64,000 nt of DNA. Origin: Methanobacterium alkalithermotolerans. GTDB taxonomy: Archaea; Methanobacteriota; Methanobacteria; Methanobacteriales; Methanobacteriaceae. The position numbers were made by a program, and so were the translations under genes. Position 1 is the stretch's first letter, and every line of letters begins with the position of its first letter. Below are positions 48,180 through 57,079 of this stretch, piece by piece. The DNA is taken from assembly GCF_018141185.1 (NCBI RefSeq), contig NZ_CP058560.1:1656001-1720000 (forward strand), in the 5' to 3' direction. Under the pieces are notes generated by a model. It was given only the letters and a program-made list of their open reading frames with translations, was not told the origin of the DNA and ran no database searches.

Positions 48180-48509
48180 TTACTCTGAATTATCTCCATT
48201 AGAGGGAGGTTCTGGTTCGGGAGTGGGATTACTTGGTGTAGTAGGGTTACTAGGTTGAGGATTATATACTGGGGGCCGGTTATTATTAGGGTTGGAGTTA
48301 TCTGCCGGGTCTGGAATATCTTCCTCTTCTACTTCTAATTCTTCGGTGGAGTTATCCATACCCCTGAATTGAAGGCTCCATATATCTATAAGATCAATAC
48401 CTTCCTGGTTGGTACTATCTCCCACGGCTCCAGGAATCCCATATAAACCCACACTTAAAACCAGTAAAACGGGTATAAGAGTTCCAATTAATTTATAATC
48501 TTTGTTCAT
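48180..48509 (-). CDS. Small secreted or anchored protein with Pro/Asn-rich tail
   Basis: The 109-residue protein has a signal-like N-terminal hydrophobic segment (about residues 6-27), an acidic middle and a C-terminal tail rich in Pro, Asn and Ser that looks like a wall-spanning linker. I do not recognise a domain. The ATG at 48509 is chosen because GGTGA lies four bases upstream. It sits beside DUF4012-like and DUF1616 genes on the same strand, which suggests a cell-envelope role. Confidence 0.65.
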   Translation of the reverse strand: MNKDYKLIGTLIPVLLVLSVGLYGIPGAVGDSTNQEGIDLIDIWSLQFRGMDNSTEELEVEEEDIPDPADNSNPNNNRPPVYNPQPSNPTTPSNPTPEPEPPSNGDNSE

Positions 48510-48722
48510 GTCGTCACCATCATCCCTATCCAAGGATTATCCTAATAAATATTTATTTTCTTAAGAGCACTATATAATCCTTTTGCCAAAAATTGTATAT
48601 AGGGCCTTAATCAGTTTTTAGGACACATATCTGGTTTTAATATTATCAACTTCAAATCAAGTTAAAAAATAATCTTAACCTATAAAAAAAGAATCTAAGA
48701 AGGTTACAGGGAAATATAACCT

Positions 48723-49430
48723 TTATTTATTAAAGAAATATCCTAAACCATTGGCCAGGGCAAATTTAAGGACCTGATCCTGGGGCACCACTGCAATATT
48801 TCCCTGTAAGTACTGTTCTATTGCCACCCTGGATAAGGCCATGAAGTTTTGTTCATCCTGGGCCTTTTCAAAAATAGGCCGCATTAATGATTCCACCGCA
48901 TTACCCCGGGACATACCTTCAGTTTGCTCATATCTTAAAAATTCTATGGAATTACCAGATACCATCCCTCTACCTGGAACATTTACCGGTCCCACTGCCT
49001 GAATAAGGGCATCTACTGCTGTGGGGTTTACTATAATCACGGTATCGGTCTTAATTCCGGTGTGGTATTCTACTATCTCCTGGGCCAACTTAGCCCCTAC
49101 TTCCGGGTCGGCATCCCACAAAGAATCATGCATCACTAACTGATTCAATCCCTGGGCCTTGATTTCAGGAGGAGCCTCCTGGGTAGGGTGATAAAGTCCA
49201 CCAGGATAGATAGGAGTGATTTTTTTAATATTTCTTCCTTCCACTTCCAGGGCAAAGGCCATATCCACTCCTCCCATACCAGGACGCTGTTCACCTGGAT
49301 CTACAGCTAATAATAGGACAGTCTGATTTTCCAAACCAGAATCAGAGCCACTGTTCATGAACTGGAAAGCAAAAAATAGGGATCCGGCTACTATAAGCAG
49401 GACTATAACAAGTAATAATTTTTTTAACAT
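48723..49430 (-). CDS. DUF4012-like membrane-anchored extracellular protein
   Basis: The 235-residue protein has an N-terminal membrane anchor (about residues 4-25) and an extracytoplasmic domain with LLLAVDPGEQRPGMGGVDMAF, DTVIIVNPTAVDALIQAVGPV and a terminal helical part. This resembles DUF4012 and, more distantly, LytR-CpsA-Psr domains, which attach glycans to walls in bacteria. The relation is by pattern only. An AGGAG site precedes the ATG. It may act on the surface polymer made by the adjoining locus (inference). Confidence 0.6.
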   Translation of the reverse strand: MLKKLLLVIVLLIVAGSLFFAFQFMNSGSDSGLENQTVLLLAVDPGEQRPGMGGVDMAFALEVEGRNIKKITPIYPGGLYHPTQEAPPEIKAQGLNQLVMHDSLWDADPEVGAKLAQEIVEYHTGIKTDTVIIVNPTAVDALIQAVGPVNVPGRGMVSGNSIEFLRYEQTEGMSRGNAVESLMRPIFEKAQDEQNFMALSRVAIEQYLQGNIAVVPQDQVLKFALANGLGYFFNK

Positions 49431-49630
49431 TCAATCTCCTGGAAAATATATTTTGTACTAAAAATTAGATTAAAACCAGTAAAGTGGTTAAACTATTAAA
49501 GAATTATTTCTTTTTAATTTTTCAACTATTTAAATCTATATTAAAAATCTTTTTTTTCGGGACTAAAAAAAAATAATATTTAAGCTAAGGAACAAATTTC
49601 CAGAGCTTATAATCTCCAGGACTTTTAGCT

Positions 49631-50569
49631 TCAGGATTTAAAACTGAATCTCTGTGAAGGAGGTACTTTTATAACCCGGATATAGGCTACGGCACTTAAT
49701 ATTATACTTATAATCCCAATAATCATTAAAATCGAACTTAAATTAATCCCCAGGGGAGTGTAAAATAAGATTATTCCAATAACCGAGGTTAAAGCTAAAC
49801 TAATTATCACTGATAGGCCCCAGCGCTCAATAACTTCTAAACTTTCTTTACCAGGGAATAAAAGGGTCATTAAAAGATATCCAGGTATTATAAATATAAA
49901 TAAGCCGGCTAAAATTGTTTTAACTATGCTGTTATTTAGCAGGGGAATAGAAACAGTTACCAGACTCAGTACTGATAGGATGATAATCACCAGGATATCC
50001 AGGGGTGTATTGGTGGTGAAACTTAATTTTTTAGGCGGGACTGACTTTTTTTCTACCTTTTCTTTTACCGGATCTTTTGGCACGGATTTTAATCTACCCT
50101 GATCTATAGTTTCGGTGGTTTTATCCAGACTCTGCCGGTAAGACATTACCTTCTCCTGAGGGGATTTGTCCGCCACGGGAGATACAGGTTGAACCTTCAA
50201 GGGTTTTAAGATTTCTTTACGTCTATGGTAGGCTATAAGGGATAGTATCATGGATAGGCTGGAGAGTACCACGATAAGCAAATTAGTCTGCATTAAAAGA
50301 GGACTGTATTTAAGGATCACACTCACCGACATGGTTAGAAATGCACTTAACATTAAAAGCAGCACTGGTTTTTTTAAGAGTTCATTAATATATTTATCCG
50401 GATATATGACTGCTAATAGGGAGTAACCAGATGCTATGAAGATTAAAAAGAGGAAAATTCCATCCAGGTATTCGTTGTTGGCAAAAGGACTAAAAAAGGT
50501 TATAAGTGCGGTGTAACTTAACCCTATTAAAAAAATCAGAATAAGATCTATATTTGACATTTTTTTCAT
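49631..50569 (-). CDS. DUF1616 family multi-pass membrane protein
   Basis: The 312-residue protein has about eight membrane segments in two sets of four, separated by a charged cytoplasmic or external loop (residues about 125-185). The C-terminal half has FIFIIPGYLLMTLLFPGKESLEVIERWGLSVIISLAL, typical of DUF1616. The family is often seen near archaeal glycan and S-layer genes, with no established biochemistry. It starts at an ATG after GGGAAGATATC. Confidence 0.78.
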   Translation of the reverse strand: MKKMSNIDLILIFLIGLSYTALITFFSPFANNEYLDGIFLFLIFIASGYSLLAVIYPDKYINELLKKPVLLLMLSAFLTMSVSVILKYSPLLMQTNLLIVVLSSLSMILSLIAYHRRKEILKPLKVQPVSPVADKSPQEKVMSYRQSLDKTTETIDQGRLKSVPKDPVKEKVEKKSVPPKKLSFTTNTPLDILVIIILSVLSLVTVSIPLLNNSIVKTILAGLFIFIIPGYLLMTLLFPGKESLEVIERWGLSVIISLALTSVIGIILFYTPLGINLSSILMIIGIISIILSAVAYIRVIKVPPSQRFSFKS

Positions 50570-50824
50570 GATATCTTCCCATGTTAAGTAATTTACTTAA
50601 AGCTATGATAGTTGTAATAATAATTTATTTTGATAATATTTGAGGGAACTACCTTTTATAGGATATGGTTAATCTTTTATATAGTAAGGATTATGGGGGG
50701 AGTTTCAACTCAAGGGTGGATATTTTTAAGGTTATTGCTATTAACCTAGAACTTTCTTAAATGGAATATTTTGAGTCTATAGTTTTAAGAAGTGAAAATA
50801 AAGAATAATAGTGGTGTAATTAAC

Positions 50825-51079
50825 ATGGTTGACTCTAACTTAGAAAAACTAAAAAAAGCCCTGCATAACCGGGAATGCACGATAAAACAACAATCAAAGG
50901 TTATGGAAATAACCTTTAAAAATGAAGAAGATGCAGAGTGGTTTGAAAATATATGCTCCTCCCGGAAGGGTGAATCAGTTCTGTCCTGCATGATGTCCAT
51001 GAAACCCCCGGGAAAAAATCAATTTAAATTCATATTCAATATAACGGATATAGGGCGATTTATTGAAATCATGGAGTAG
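50825..51079 (+). CDS. Hypothetical small protein (84 aa)
   Basis: I do not recognise this soluble 84-residue protein. It has a beta-alpha-beta-like pattern and two separate cysteines (Cys18, Cys43 region). The ATG at 50825 is preferred because GGTG lies eight bases upstream; the longer frame starts with GTG in the leader. Confidence 0.6.
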   Translation: MVDSNLEKLKKALHNRECTIKQQSKVMEITFKNEEDAEWFENICSSRKGESVLSCMMSMKPPGKNQFKFIFNITDIGRFIEIME

Positions 51080-51320
51080 ATACAGAACTTATTATTAAAT
51101 AAACTAGATATGGACTGTTATATAGAAATAAATTAGATATAGGTGCTATAATTCATTAAACAGGTTTCAAGTCCCCTTTAGATAATAAATTTAAGTTAAA
51201 GTATAATTAAAATCATATTTTTAAAAGCATAATAAAAATCCTATTTTTTTAAAAACATAAATAAATCCTTTAACATAAAACATAATCAATTAAAATCTTA
51301 AAAAAAAGCGAGGAATAGTA

Positions 51321-51671
51321 ATGGTACCGGGATCAGCACCAATAACCTTCAGAAGAAAAATTGATGGAGAAATAAAAGATTTAACTGTGAGTGAAGAATT
51401 TGTTATGGACTTTCATTTCACCACCCAGGAGCACCTCATGGTAATTTTAAGGGTAATGGGCAGGGACTCCCAAAAAACAAAGGATTTCTTTAAAGATACC
51501 ATAAATGAGACCTTCCAGTTGAAAACCATGGACACCTGGAAAAAAGAAAAAGTAGAAGATGAATTCACCCTCACCGACATGTACCTGGATGAAGGACCTC
51601 CCCTTTCTATTGATATTGGAGTGGATCCCTACATGGTCCGTATTATACTGGACTTTAAAAAAACTAACTAA
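51321..51671 (+). CDS. Hypothetical protein (116 aa)
   Basis: I do not recognise this soluble 116-residue protein. It contains an acidic central helix and beta-rich ends. A GCGAGGAAT site precedes the ATG. It may be cotranscribed with the PPOX gene 63 bases downstream. Confidence 0.6.
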   Translation: MVPGSAPITFRRKIDGEIKDLTVSEEFVMDFHFTTQEHLMVILRVMGRDSQKTKDFFKDTINETFQLKTMDTWKKEKVEDEFTLTDMYLDEGPPLSIDIGVDPYMVRIILDFKKTN

Positions 51672-51734
51672 AATTTATTTTTTAAAAACTTATTAACGAT
51701 TATAACACCTTTAAATTAAAAAAGAAGGTTTTCT

Positions 51735-52235
51735 ATGCGGAAAAAATTTGATGAACCCCTGTGTCCTCCTGCCGATAGTACCTGTACTCCTGATTTTATA
51801 GATGCAAAAAAGGACATATCTAACCTTTTAAACACCGAATCATTTGCCGTATTAGCCACCCAGGGAGAAGGCCAACCATATACTTCGCTTATGAGCTTTA
51901 AAGTCACTGAAGACTTAAAAAAGATTGTATTTAGCACCCCGCAAGAAACCCGCAAGTTCGAATTACTTAAAAAATCAGATAAAGTAGCTCTTCTGGTGGA
52001 TAATCGCTCCCAAACACCGCCCAGTCTAAATAGGATTAGTGCGGTAACTATAACTGGTAAAGCAAACATCATCCCTCCTGAAAAAGCCCAAAAATGGGCT
52101 GATTTTCTTATGGAAAAACACCCTTATCAGAAATCATTTATTTTTGCACCATCCACTGCTCTGGTGGTGGTGGATGTATACCGTTATTTCCTGGTAAAAC
52201 GGTTCCAGGAAGTGGTGGAGTGGAGTCCCAGGTAA
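51735..52235 (+). CDS. Pyridoxamine 5'-phosphate oxidase-like flavoprotein
   Basis: The 166-residue protein has the split-barrel flavin-binding fold: SFAVLATQGEGQPYTSLMSFKVTEDLKKIVFSTPQETRKFELLKKSDKVALLVDNR is the family core. Members bind FMN, F420 or haem; in methanogens F420 or FMN is likely. It lies ten bases before the dikinase gene and appears cotranscribed with it. Confidence 0.85.
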   Translation: MRKKFDEPLCPPADSTCTPDFIDAKKDISNLLNTESFAVLATQGEGQPYTSLMSFKVTEDLKKIVFSTPQETRKFELLKKSDKVALLVDNRSQTPPSLNRISAVTITGKANIIPPEKAQKWADFLMEKHPYQKSFIFAPSTALVVVDVYRYFLVKRFQEVVEWSPR

Positions 52236-52245
52236 GGTTGATTCT

Positions 52246-54459
52246 ATGGTAAAAATTAATAATCCCCGGATTTTACCTCTTATAGAGGCCGATATTGATG
52301 TTAAAATGGTAGGGGCTAAAACCAAAAACCTGGCCATATTACTTAACAAAAATATCCCGGTGCCGGAGGGTTTCTGCATCACCACTTCGGGATATAAAGA
52401 TTTTATAGAACTAAATAACATCTCTCCTACCATAGATATGGAGATTTATAAAAAAGAACCAAAAGACATGCGCTGGGAAGAGATATGGGATGCTTCTTTA
52501 AGGATCAGATCTGCTTTTTTAAAATCACAAATACCTCTTGTACTGGAAAAAGAAGTTATAAAACACATAAAATCCTATCCTAACTCCACTAAATTCTCAG
52601 TAAGATCCTCTTCCCCTTTAGAAGACTCTAAAAAGAATTCCTATGCCGGTATTCATGAATCCTATGTTAATGTAAAGGGAATAGAAGAAATTCTTAAATC
52701 CATTAAGCTGGTCTGGGCTTCCCTGTGGAGTGACCGGGCCATACTTTACCGGGATGAAATGGAACTGGATTCAATTAACAGCTCCATTGCGGTTTTAATC
52801 CAGGTAATGGTGGAAGAAGAAATTTCAGGCCTTGCTTTTTCACATGATCCCCGGGGAAAAGACGATAACATGATAATAGAGGCCATAGAGGGCTTTTGCA
52901 GTGAACTGGTGGATAATGAAAAGGAACCAGAAAAATGGGTCATAAACCGGGAGAGGGAAATTTTAAGCCATAAAAGGCCAGATACCTACAAAAACACCCT
53001 CCTTAAATCAGATGAACTAAAAAATCTATTAGATAAACTTATTAACCTGGAAAAAATTTTTAATTTTCCGGTGGATGTGGAGTGGACCGGAACGGGCGGG
53101 GATTTAACCATTCTCCAGAGCAGGCCCATCACCAGTTTTACTGATGATGACCCGGACCGGCAGTGGTACCTTACTTTGACCCCCAGCTTTGTTAATTTAA
53201 AAAAACTGGCTGATAAAGTGGAAAACCAGCTCATAGGCCAACTGGAAAATGAGGGAATCCAACTATCCCGGGAAGAACCATACGGGCTATCTAAAAAAGA
53301 ACTGGCCTTCCAAATCAAAAAACGGGCAGAAATTTATTTTAAATGGAAAAAAATTTACTGGGATGATTTCATACCCTTTGCCCATGGTATTCGCAACTTC
53401 GGAACCTATTATAATGACCTGGTAAAACCAGATAACCCTTATGAATTCATGGAGTTATTAAAAGATGAGGACATACTGGCCACCCGCCGCAATAAAAAAT
53501 TCCAAAAACTGGCCCTCCTTCTAAATGCATCCCCTATTTTAAAAGAAAAGATAGATGAAATTCTAAAAAATGGTCTTCATGGTCCGGAATTTATCCGGGC
53601 CTTAAAAGAAATAGGGAACATTAATGAAGACTTTTTTGAGTTTATTAATCAATTTTTAGATTTATTAACTAATCATCTGGATATTTCTTATGAAAATACT
53701 TCCCTGCAGGATCATCCGGAGGTTATACTTAAAAACATTCAGGAACTGAGCCTTAGAAAAAAATCTCCACCTTCAGTTAAAGATTCTAAAAAAAAGTACC
53801 TGAAAAAGCTTTACCAGGCGGCAGGAGACTCCCGGATAAAGGAAGTAGATGAGGTTTTAAGAATCGGGCGTTTGAGCTGGAAATTACGGGATGATGATAA
53901 CATATTACTGGGCCGGGTGGAAAACCAGTTTTTAAAATTCCTTAAACATGGGGCAGAAGTCCTGGAAAATGAAAAAAAACTTAAAAACCGGGAAAAATTA
54001 AGTATAGATGATTGGGAGGATATATATTCTGCCCTTATAACTGATTCTACTTCTATTATTGTGCTGGAAACTTCAGATGAGAGTATAACTGCAGAAATTG
54101 ATTTTAAACCTCGCCAGCTGGTGGGCCAGCCCTCTTCTCCGGGAATTGTCACGGGAAAAGCCCGGATTATAAAATCATTTGCTGATTTTTCTACTTTAAA
54201 ATCAGGGGAAATAATAATCTGTGATGCCATACAACCGCAGATGACTTTTTTAGTTGCACTGGCTGCGGGAATTGTGGAAAGAAGGGGAGGAATGCTGGTG
54301 CATAGTTCTATAATTGCCCGGGAAATGGGAATTCCTGCTGTAAATGGGGTTAGTGATGCCACCGAATTAATAAAAAATGGGGATTTAGTTACCGTAAATG
54401 GTTATCTGGGGCTGGTGGTTATTGGTAAACCTGAATTTGATAGGGAGCACTCTAATTAA
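52246..54459 (+). CDS. PEP-synthase-like dikinase with rifampin-phosphotransferase layout
   Basis: The 737-residue protein has an N-terminal ATP-grasp domain of the PPDK/PpsA type (about residues 15-300; GAKTKNLAILL, FSVRSSSPLEDSKKNSYAG, ILQSRPITSF). A middle helical domain follows (about 310-640). The C-terminal swivelling phosphohistidine domain has the catalytic His686 in GGMLVHSSIIAREMGIPAVNG. The PEP-binding TIM barrel of real PEP synthase is missing. The same three-part order is found in rifampin phosphotransferase. The substrate would therefore be an unknown small molecule rather than pyruvate. It is preceded by a PPOX flavoprotein. Confidence 0.85.
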   Translation: MVKINNPRILPLIEADIDVKMVGAKTKNLAILLNKNIPVPEGFCITTSGYKDFIELNNISPTIDMEIYKKEPKDMRWEEIWDASLRIRSAFLKSQIPLVLEKEVIKHIKSYPNSTKFSVRSSSPLEDSKKNSYAGIHESYVNVKGIEEILKSIKLVWASLWSDRAILYRDEMELDSINSSIAVLIQVMVEEEISGLAFSHDPRGKDDNMIIEAIEGFCSELVDNEKEPEKWVINREREILSHKRPDTYKNTLLKSDELKNLLDKLINLEKIFNFPVDVEWTGTGGDLTILQSRPITSFTDDDPDRQWYLTLTPSFVNLKKLADKVENQLIGQLENEGIQLSREEPYGLSKKELAFQIKKRAEIYFKWKKIYWDDFIPFAHGIRNFGTYYNDLVKPDNPYEFMELLKDEDILATRRNKKFQKLALLLNASPILKEKIDEILKNGLHGPEFIRALKEIGNINEDFFEFINQFLDLLTNHLDISYENTSLQDHPEVILKNIQELSLRKKSPPSVKDSKKKYLKKLYQAAGDSRIKEVDEVLRIGRLSWKLRDDDNILLGRVENQFLKFLKHGAEVLENEKKLKNREKLSIDDWEDIYSALITDSTSIIVLETSDESITAEIDFKPRQLVGQPSSPGIVTGKARIIKSFADFSTLKSGEIIICDAIQPQMTFLVALAAGIVERRGGMLVHSSIIAREMGIPAVNGVSDATELIKNGDLVTVNGYLGLVVIGKPEFDREHSN

Positions 54460-54469
54460 TCATTTTAAT

Positions 54470-54763
54470 CTATATCATTAACTGATTTACTTTTTTGGCA
54501 AAATCAAAGTCCCAGGAAGTTAAACCATCTCTATCATGAGTATATATGGTTAACTTAACCACTCCGGCACCTATTTCCATCTCGGGATGATGCTGCATTT
54601 TTTCAGCTATATTTCCCACCTTAACTGCAAAATTCATACCACTGGCAAAATCCGGAAAAATAAATACTCCTTCCAGATGGTGATCTTCTAAAACTTTCCA
54701 GTTATCTAAAGTGCTGGCTCTTTTATGGATTTCATCCAGGGATAATAATTGGGGAATTTTTAT
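54470..54763 (-). CDS. 4a-hydroxytetrahydrobiopterin dehydratase (PCD/DCoH) with apparent ATA start
   Basis: The 97-residue protein has the PCD layout: DEIHKRASTLDNWKVLEDH, FPDFASGMNFAVKVGNIAEKMQHHPEME, then VKLTIYTHDRDGLTSWDFDFAKKV, with the catalytic HHP and later His and the GLT turn. PCD dehydrates carbinolamine pterins; in archaea it may act on methanopterin-type compounds or molybdopterin (uncertain). There is no ATG, GTG or TTG between an upstream in-frame TAG and the conserved region. A strong GGGAGGAGGT site is followed after four bases by ATA, taken here as the start. Confidence 0.85.
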   Translation of the reverse strand: MKIPQLLSLDEIHKRASTLDNWKVLEDHHLEGVFIFPDFASGMNFAVKVGNIAEKMQHHPEMEIGAGVVKLTIYTHDRDGLTSWDFDFAKKVNQLMI

Positions 54764-55062
54764 AGGAACCTCCTCCCTTAGCTATTAAAAATTATTCTTA
54801 AATATGGTGATTTATTCTTTTTATAGTTTAAGCCATAAGCTTAAATATTTTAGTGGGGTTTTATAATTATTTTAATAACGTTATAGAAGTTTTAAGAAAT
54901 TCAAGGCTTTATGGAAACTAAATACTTAATTCAAGAATTAAATAAGAGGTTATCCTTTAACCACGGAAAAGTATTTTAAGTTTGTTAACGGATTTTTCTT
55001 AAAGATAAGAATAATTTAATCTAAGATAACATTTTCAAAGTAAGAATTATCAGGTGAAAAAA
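54764..55062. other. Divergent spacer with PCD and hisG promoters
   Basis: This AT-rich divergent spacer must hold the promoters of the PCD and hisG genes. I could not single out one TATA element for either and saw no small gene. Confidence 0.3.
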
Positions 55063-56052
55063 ATGGATAAAATAGTACTGGGACTGCCTAAGGGAAGTTT
55101 AAATAATGTAAACCGTGGGAATACTTATCAATTATTTGTGGATGCTGGTTATGAGGTGCGAGGCTATGAACCAGGAAAAGAAGAAAATGAGATGGAGATA
55201 ATCAATGACCCGGAGATCAAGACCTATTTAACCCGTCCTCAGAGTGCTCCTGTTGAATTAAACCGGGAAATGCTGGATATTGCTATTATTGGTGAAGACT
55301 GGGTCAGAGAAGAATCAGTTAATCTAAAAAAACAGTTAATAACCAAAATAGGTGATTTAAATTACGGCGAAACCAGATTAATTGTGGCAGTACCCACCGA
55401 AGCCCCCTATGATTCTTTAAGCGAATTTTTCATTGCCAATAAAGATCGGAAGACTCCTATTTTATGTTTCACCGAATACCCTAACTTAACCCGGGAATTC
55501 ATCATGAATGACCCTGGCTATAAGGAAGTGCATGGAGAAAGTGTACCTTTACTCCAGATCCGGGGACTGGCTGATGGTGAAAATGAAATGGTGCAGATAA
55601 TCAATTCTGATGGTGCCACGGAAGTATACATTGCTAAAGGGGCTGATTTGATTGTGGATAATACCCAAACCGGTAACAGCCTCAAAAAAGCAGGATTAAA
55701 AATCCTGGAGACCATCATGGAATCCAGTGCAGGTCTTTATGCCAGCCCGGGATGTAATGGACTCAAGGCAGAAAAGGCAAAAATGATATTTGATCAGCTC
55801 TTCGGGGCCATTAAAGCCCGGAAATACTTTGATGTTAAATTCAATATTGCCAATCACCGGGTAGATGTGGTAAAAGACTTCTTAAGTGCCCATGAATACT
55901 GCTCTGATGAACCCACCGTGGTGGTAGGTAGTACCTTCTCCCAGTTCAATGTACTCATACCTAAAAATAAGTTTCCAGAAATGTTAAAAGGTATTAAGAG
56001 TTTTGGGGCATCAGCTATTGTACGGGAAAATGTCAAACAATATGTACAATAA
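55063..56052 (+). CDS. hisG: ATP phosphoribosyltransferase-like protein (HisG)
   Basis: The 329-residue protein matches HisG, the first enzyme of histidine synthesis. It has IVLGLPKGSLNN at the N-terminus, IAIIGEDWV in the first domain, and the PRPP-binding GADLIVDNTQTGNSLKKAGLKILETI. The C-terminal regulatory HisG_C-like domain ends GASAIVRENVKQYV, so it is the long form. It is more divergent than usual in the first domain (YEVRGYEPGKEENEME insert). The ATG at 55063 is preferred since AGGTG lies five bases upstream. Confidence 0.8.
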   Translation: MDKIVLGLPKGSLNNVNRGNTYQLFVDAGYEVRGYEPGKEENEMEIINDPEIKTYLTRPQSAPVELNREMLDIAIIGEDWVREESVNLKKQLITKIGDLNYGETRLIVAVPTEAPYDSLSEFFIANKDRKTPILCFTEYPNLTREFIMNDPGYKEVHGESVPLLQIRGLADGENEMVQIINSDGATEVYIAKGADLIVDNTQTGNSLKKAGLKILETIMESSAGLYASPGCNGLKAEKAKMIFDQLFGAIKARKYFDVKFNIANHRVDVVKDFLSAHEYCSDEPTVVVGSTFSQFNVLIPKNKFPEMLKGIKSFGASAIVRENVKQYVQ

Positions 56053-56088
56053 TTCTAAACTCCCTACTTTTTTATAAATGGTGTTAAT

Positions 56089-56322
56089 ATGGGCGTATTA
56101 TGGGTAACCATGAAGGATATCACCGGTAAATCTTATAAATACAGCACCGCCGGTCGTAAGAATGCATTATCTATAGTTATAACTGAAGATAAGATAACCA
56201 TTGGTCTGGAAAGGGGGGAAGATAAAATACCCACCAGTAAAGTATTCCTCAAGTCCAACCTCATTTTTTATGAGTATACCTCGGATCACTTACAACAAAA
56301 AAGAATTCAATCCCGTTTCTAG
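56089..56322 (+). CDS. Hypothetical small protein (77 aa)
   Basis: I do not recognise this beta-rich protein without membrane segments. A GGTGTTAAT site precedes the ATG, and it lies 36 bases after hisG on the same strand, possibly cotranscribed. Confidence 0.55.
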   Translation: MGVLWVTMKDITGKSYKYSTAGRKNALSIVITEDKITIGLERGEDKIPTSKVFLKSNLIFYEYTSDHLQQKRIQSRF

Positions 56323-56503
56323 TTTGAAAAACTAAGAATACATTATTCCATCTAATTTTACTTTTATTCCTTTTATTTTATCTATAACTCTCGGATTAAG
56401 GGTATAATTTCTATTTTATAAAAATTATATATCCTTTAAATTACAAAATAATACTGCGGATTAAGGTCTTTATTATAAAATACGCAAGGGAGACAGGTAG
56501 TAA

Positions 56504-57007
56504 ATGAAAGCCTCAGAATTTATAGGAAAAACCGTGATAGATAAAACCGGTGTGGAAATTGGAAAAGTGGAAGATATCATAGTTAAGCCTAAAAAATGCT
56601 TAATGGATAGAATTATCATTGGATCTGGAGGTTTAATAAATAAAAAACATTTCAGTGTTAAGGATAATGAAATTGAAAGCACAGGGGATTATGTTTTACT
56701 TAACATGGCTTTAAAAGAGATTGAAGATAAACTGGGCTCGGAAGACCTGGAATACATTAAAAAAGTGGAAACCAACTTTGCAGAAATACAGGGCAAAGTG
56801 GTCATAACCCAAAATGGAGTGAAACTGGGTACAGTGGAAGATATGGTTATTAAACCCAGCCAGTGCCTGATAGAAAATATCATAGTTAAATCCAAGTCCG
56901 ACCTGGGTAAAAAATCATTCATGGTAGGCAAGGAAGAAATAATTGATATTAAAGATTTCATGGTTTTGAATTTGGATCTGGATGATGTTGAGGGCAGGAT
57001 TATTTGA
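56504..57007 (+). CDS. Tandem PRC-barrel domain protein
   Basis: The 167-residue protein has two PRC-barrel repeats, each about 75 residues: ASEFIGKTVIDKTGVEIGKVEDIIVKP and EIQGKVVITQNGVKLGTVEDMVIKP, with a FSVKDNEI/FMVGKEEI segment in each. PRC barrels bind RNA or proteins; in methanogens small PRC proteins are common and their roles unclear. It is convergent with the SPFH gene and separated from it by a terminator hairpin. Confidence 0.88.
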   Translation: MKASEFIGKTVIDKTGVEIGKVEDIIVKPKKCLMDRIIIGSGGLINKKHFSVKDNEIESTGDYVLLNMALKEIEDKLGSEDLEYIKKVETNFAEIQGKVVITQNGVKLGTVEDMVIKPSQCLIENIIVKSKSDLGKKSFMVGKEEIIDIKDFMVLNLDLDDVEGRII

Positions 57008-57043
57008 TTAATGGTTCTAAATCCCAAGATGTTTAATTTATTT

Positions 57044-57074
57044 AAAAAAAAATAGTGGGGAAGATTACTCCCCC
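57044..57074 (-). terminator. Hairpin plus T-tract after the SPFH gene
   Basis: On the minus strand a GGGGA...TCCCC stem with a seven-base loop is followed by ACTATTTTTTTTT, immediately after the stop of the SPFH gene. It looks like an intrinsic-type terminator. Confidence 0.55.
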
Positions 57075-57079
57075 TATGT

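Noticed and set aside
53811..54362. Minus-strand open frame of 183 residues inside the dikinase gene
   Set aside because: It is a shadow of the strongly conserved phosphohistidine domain and has serine-rich low-information translation.
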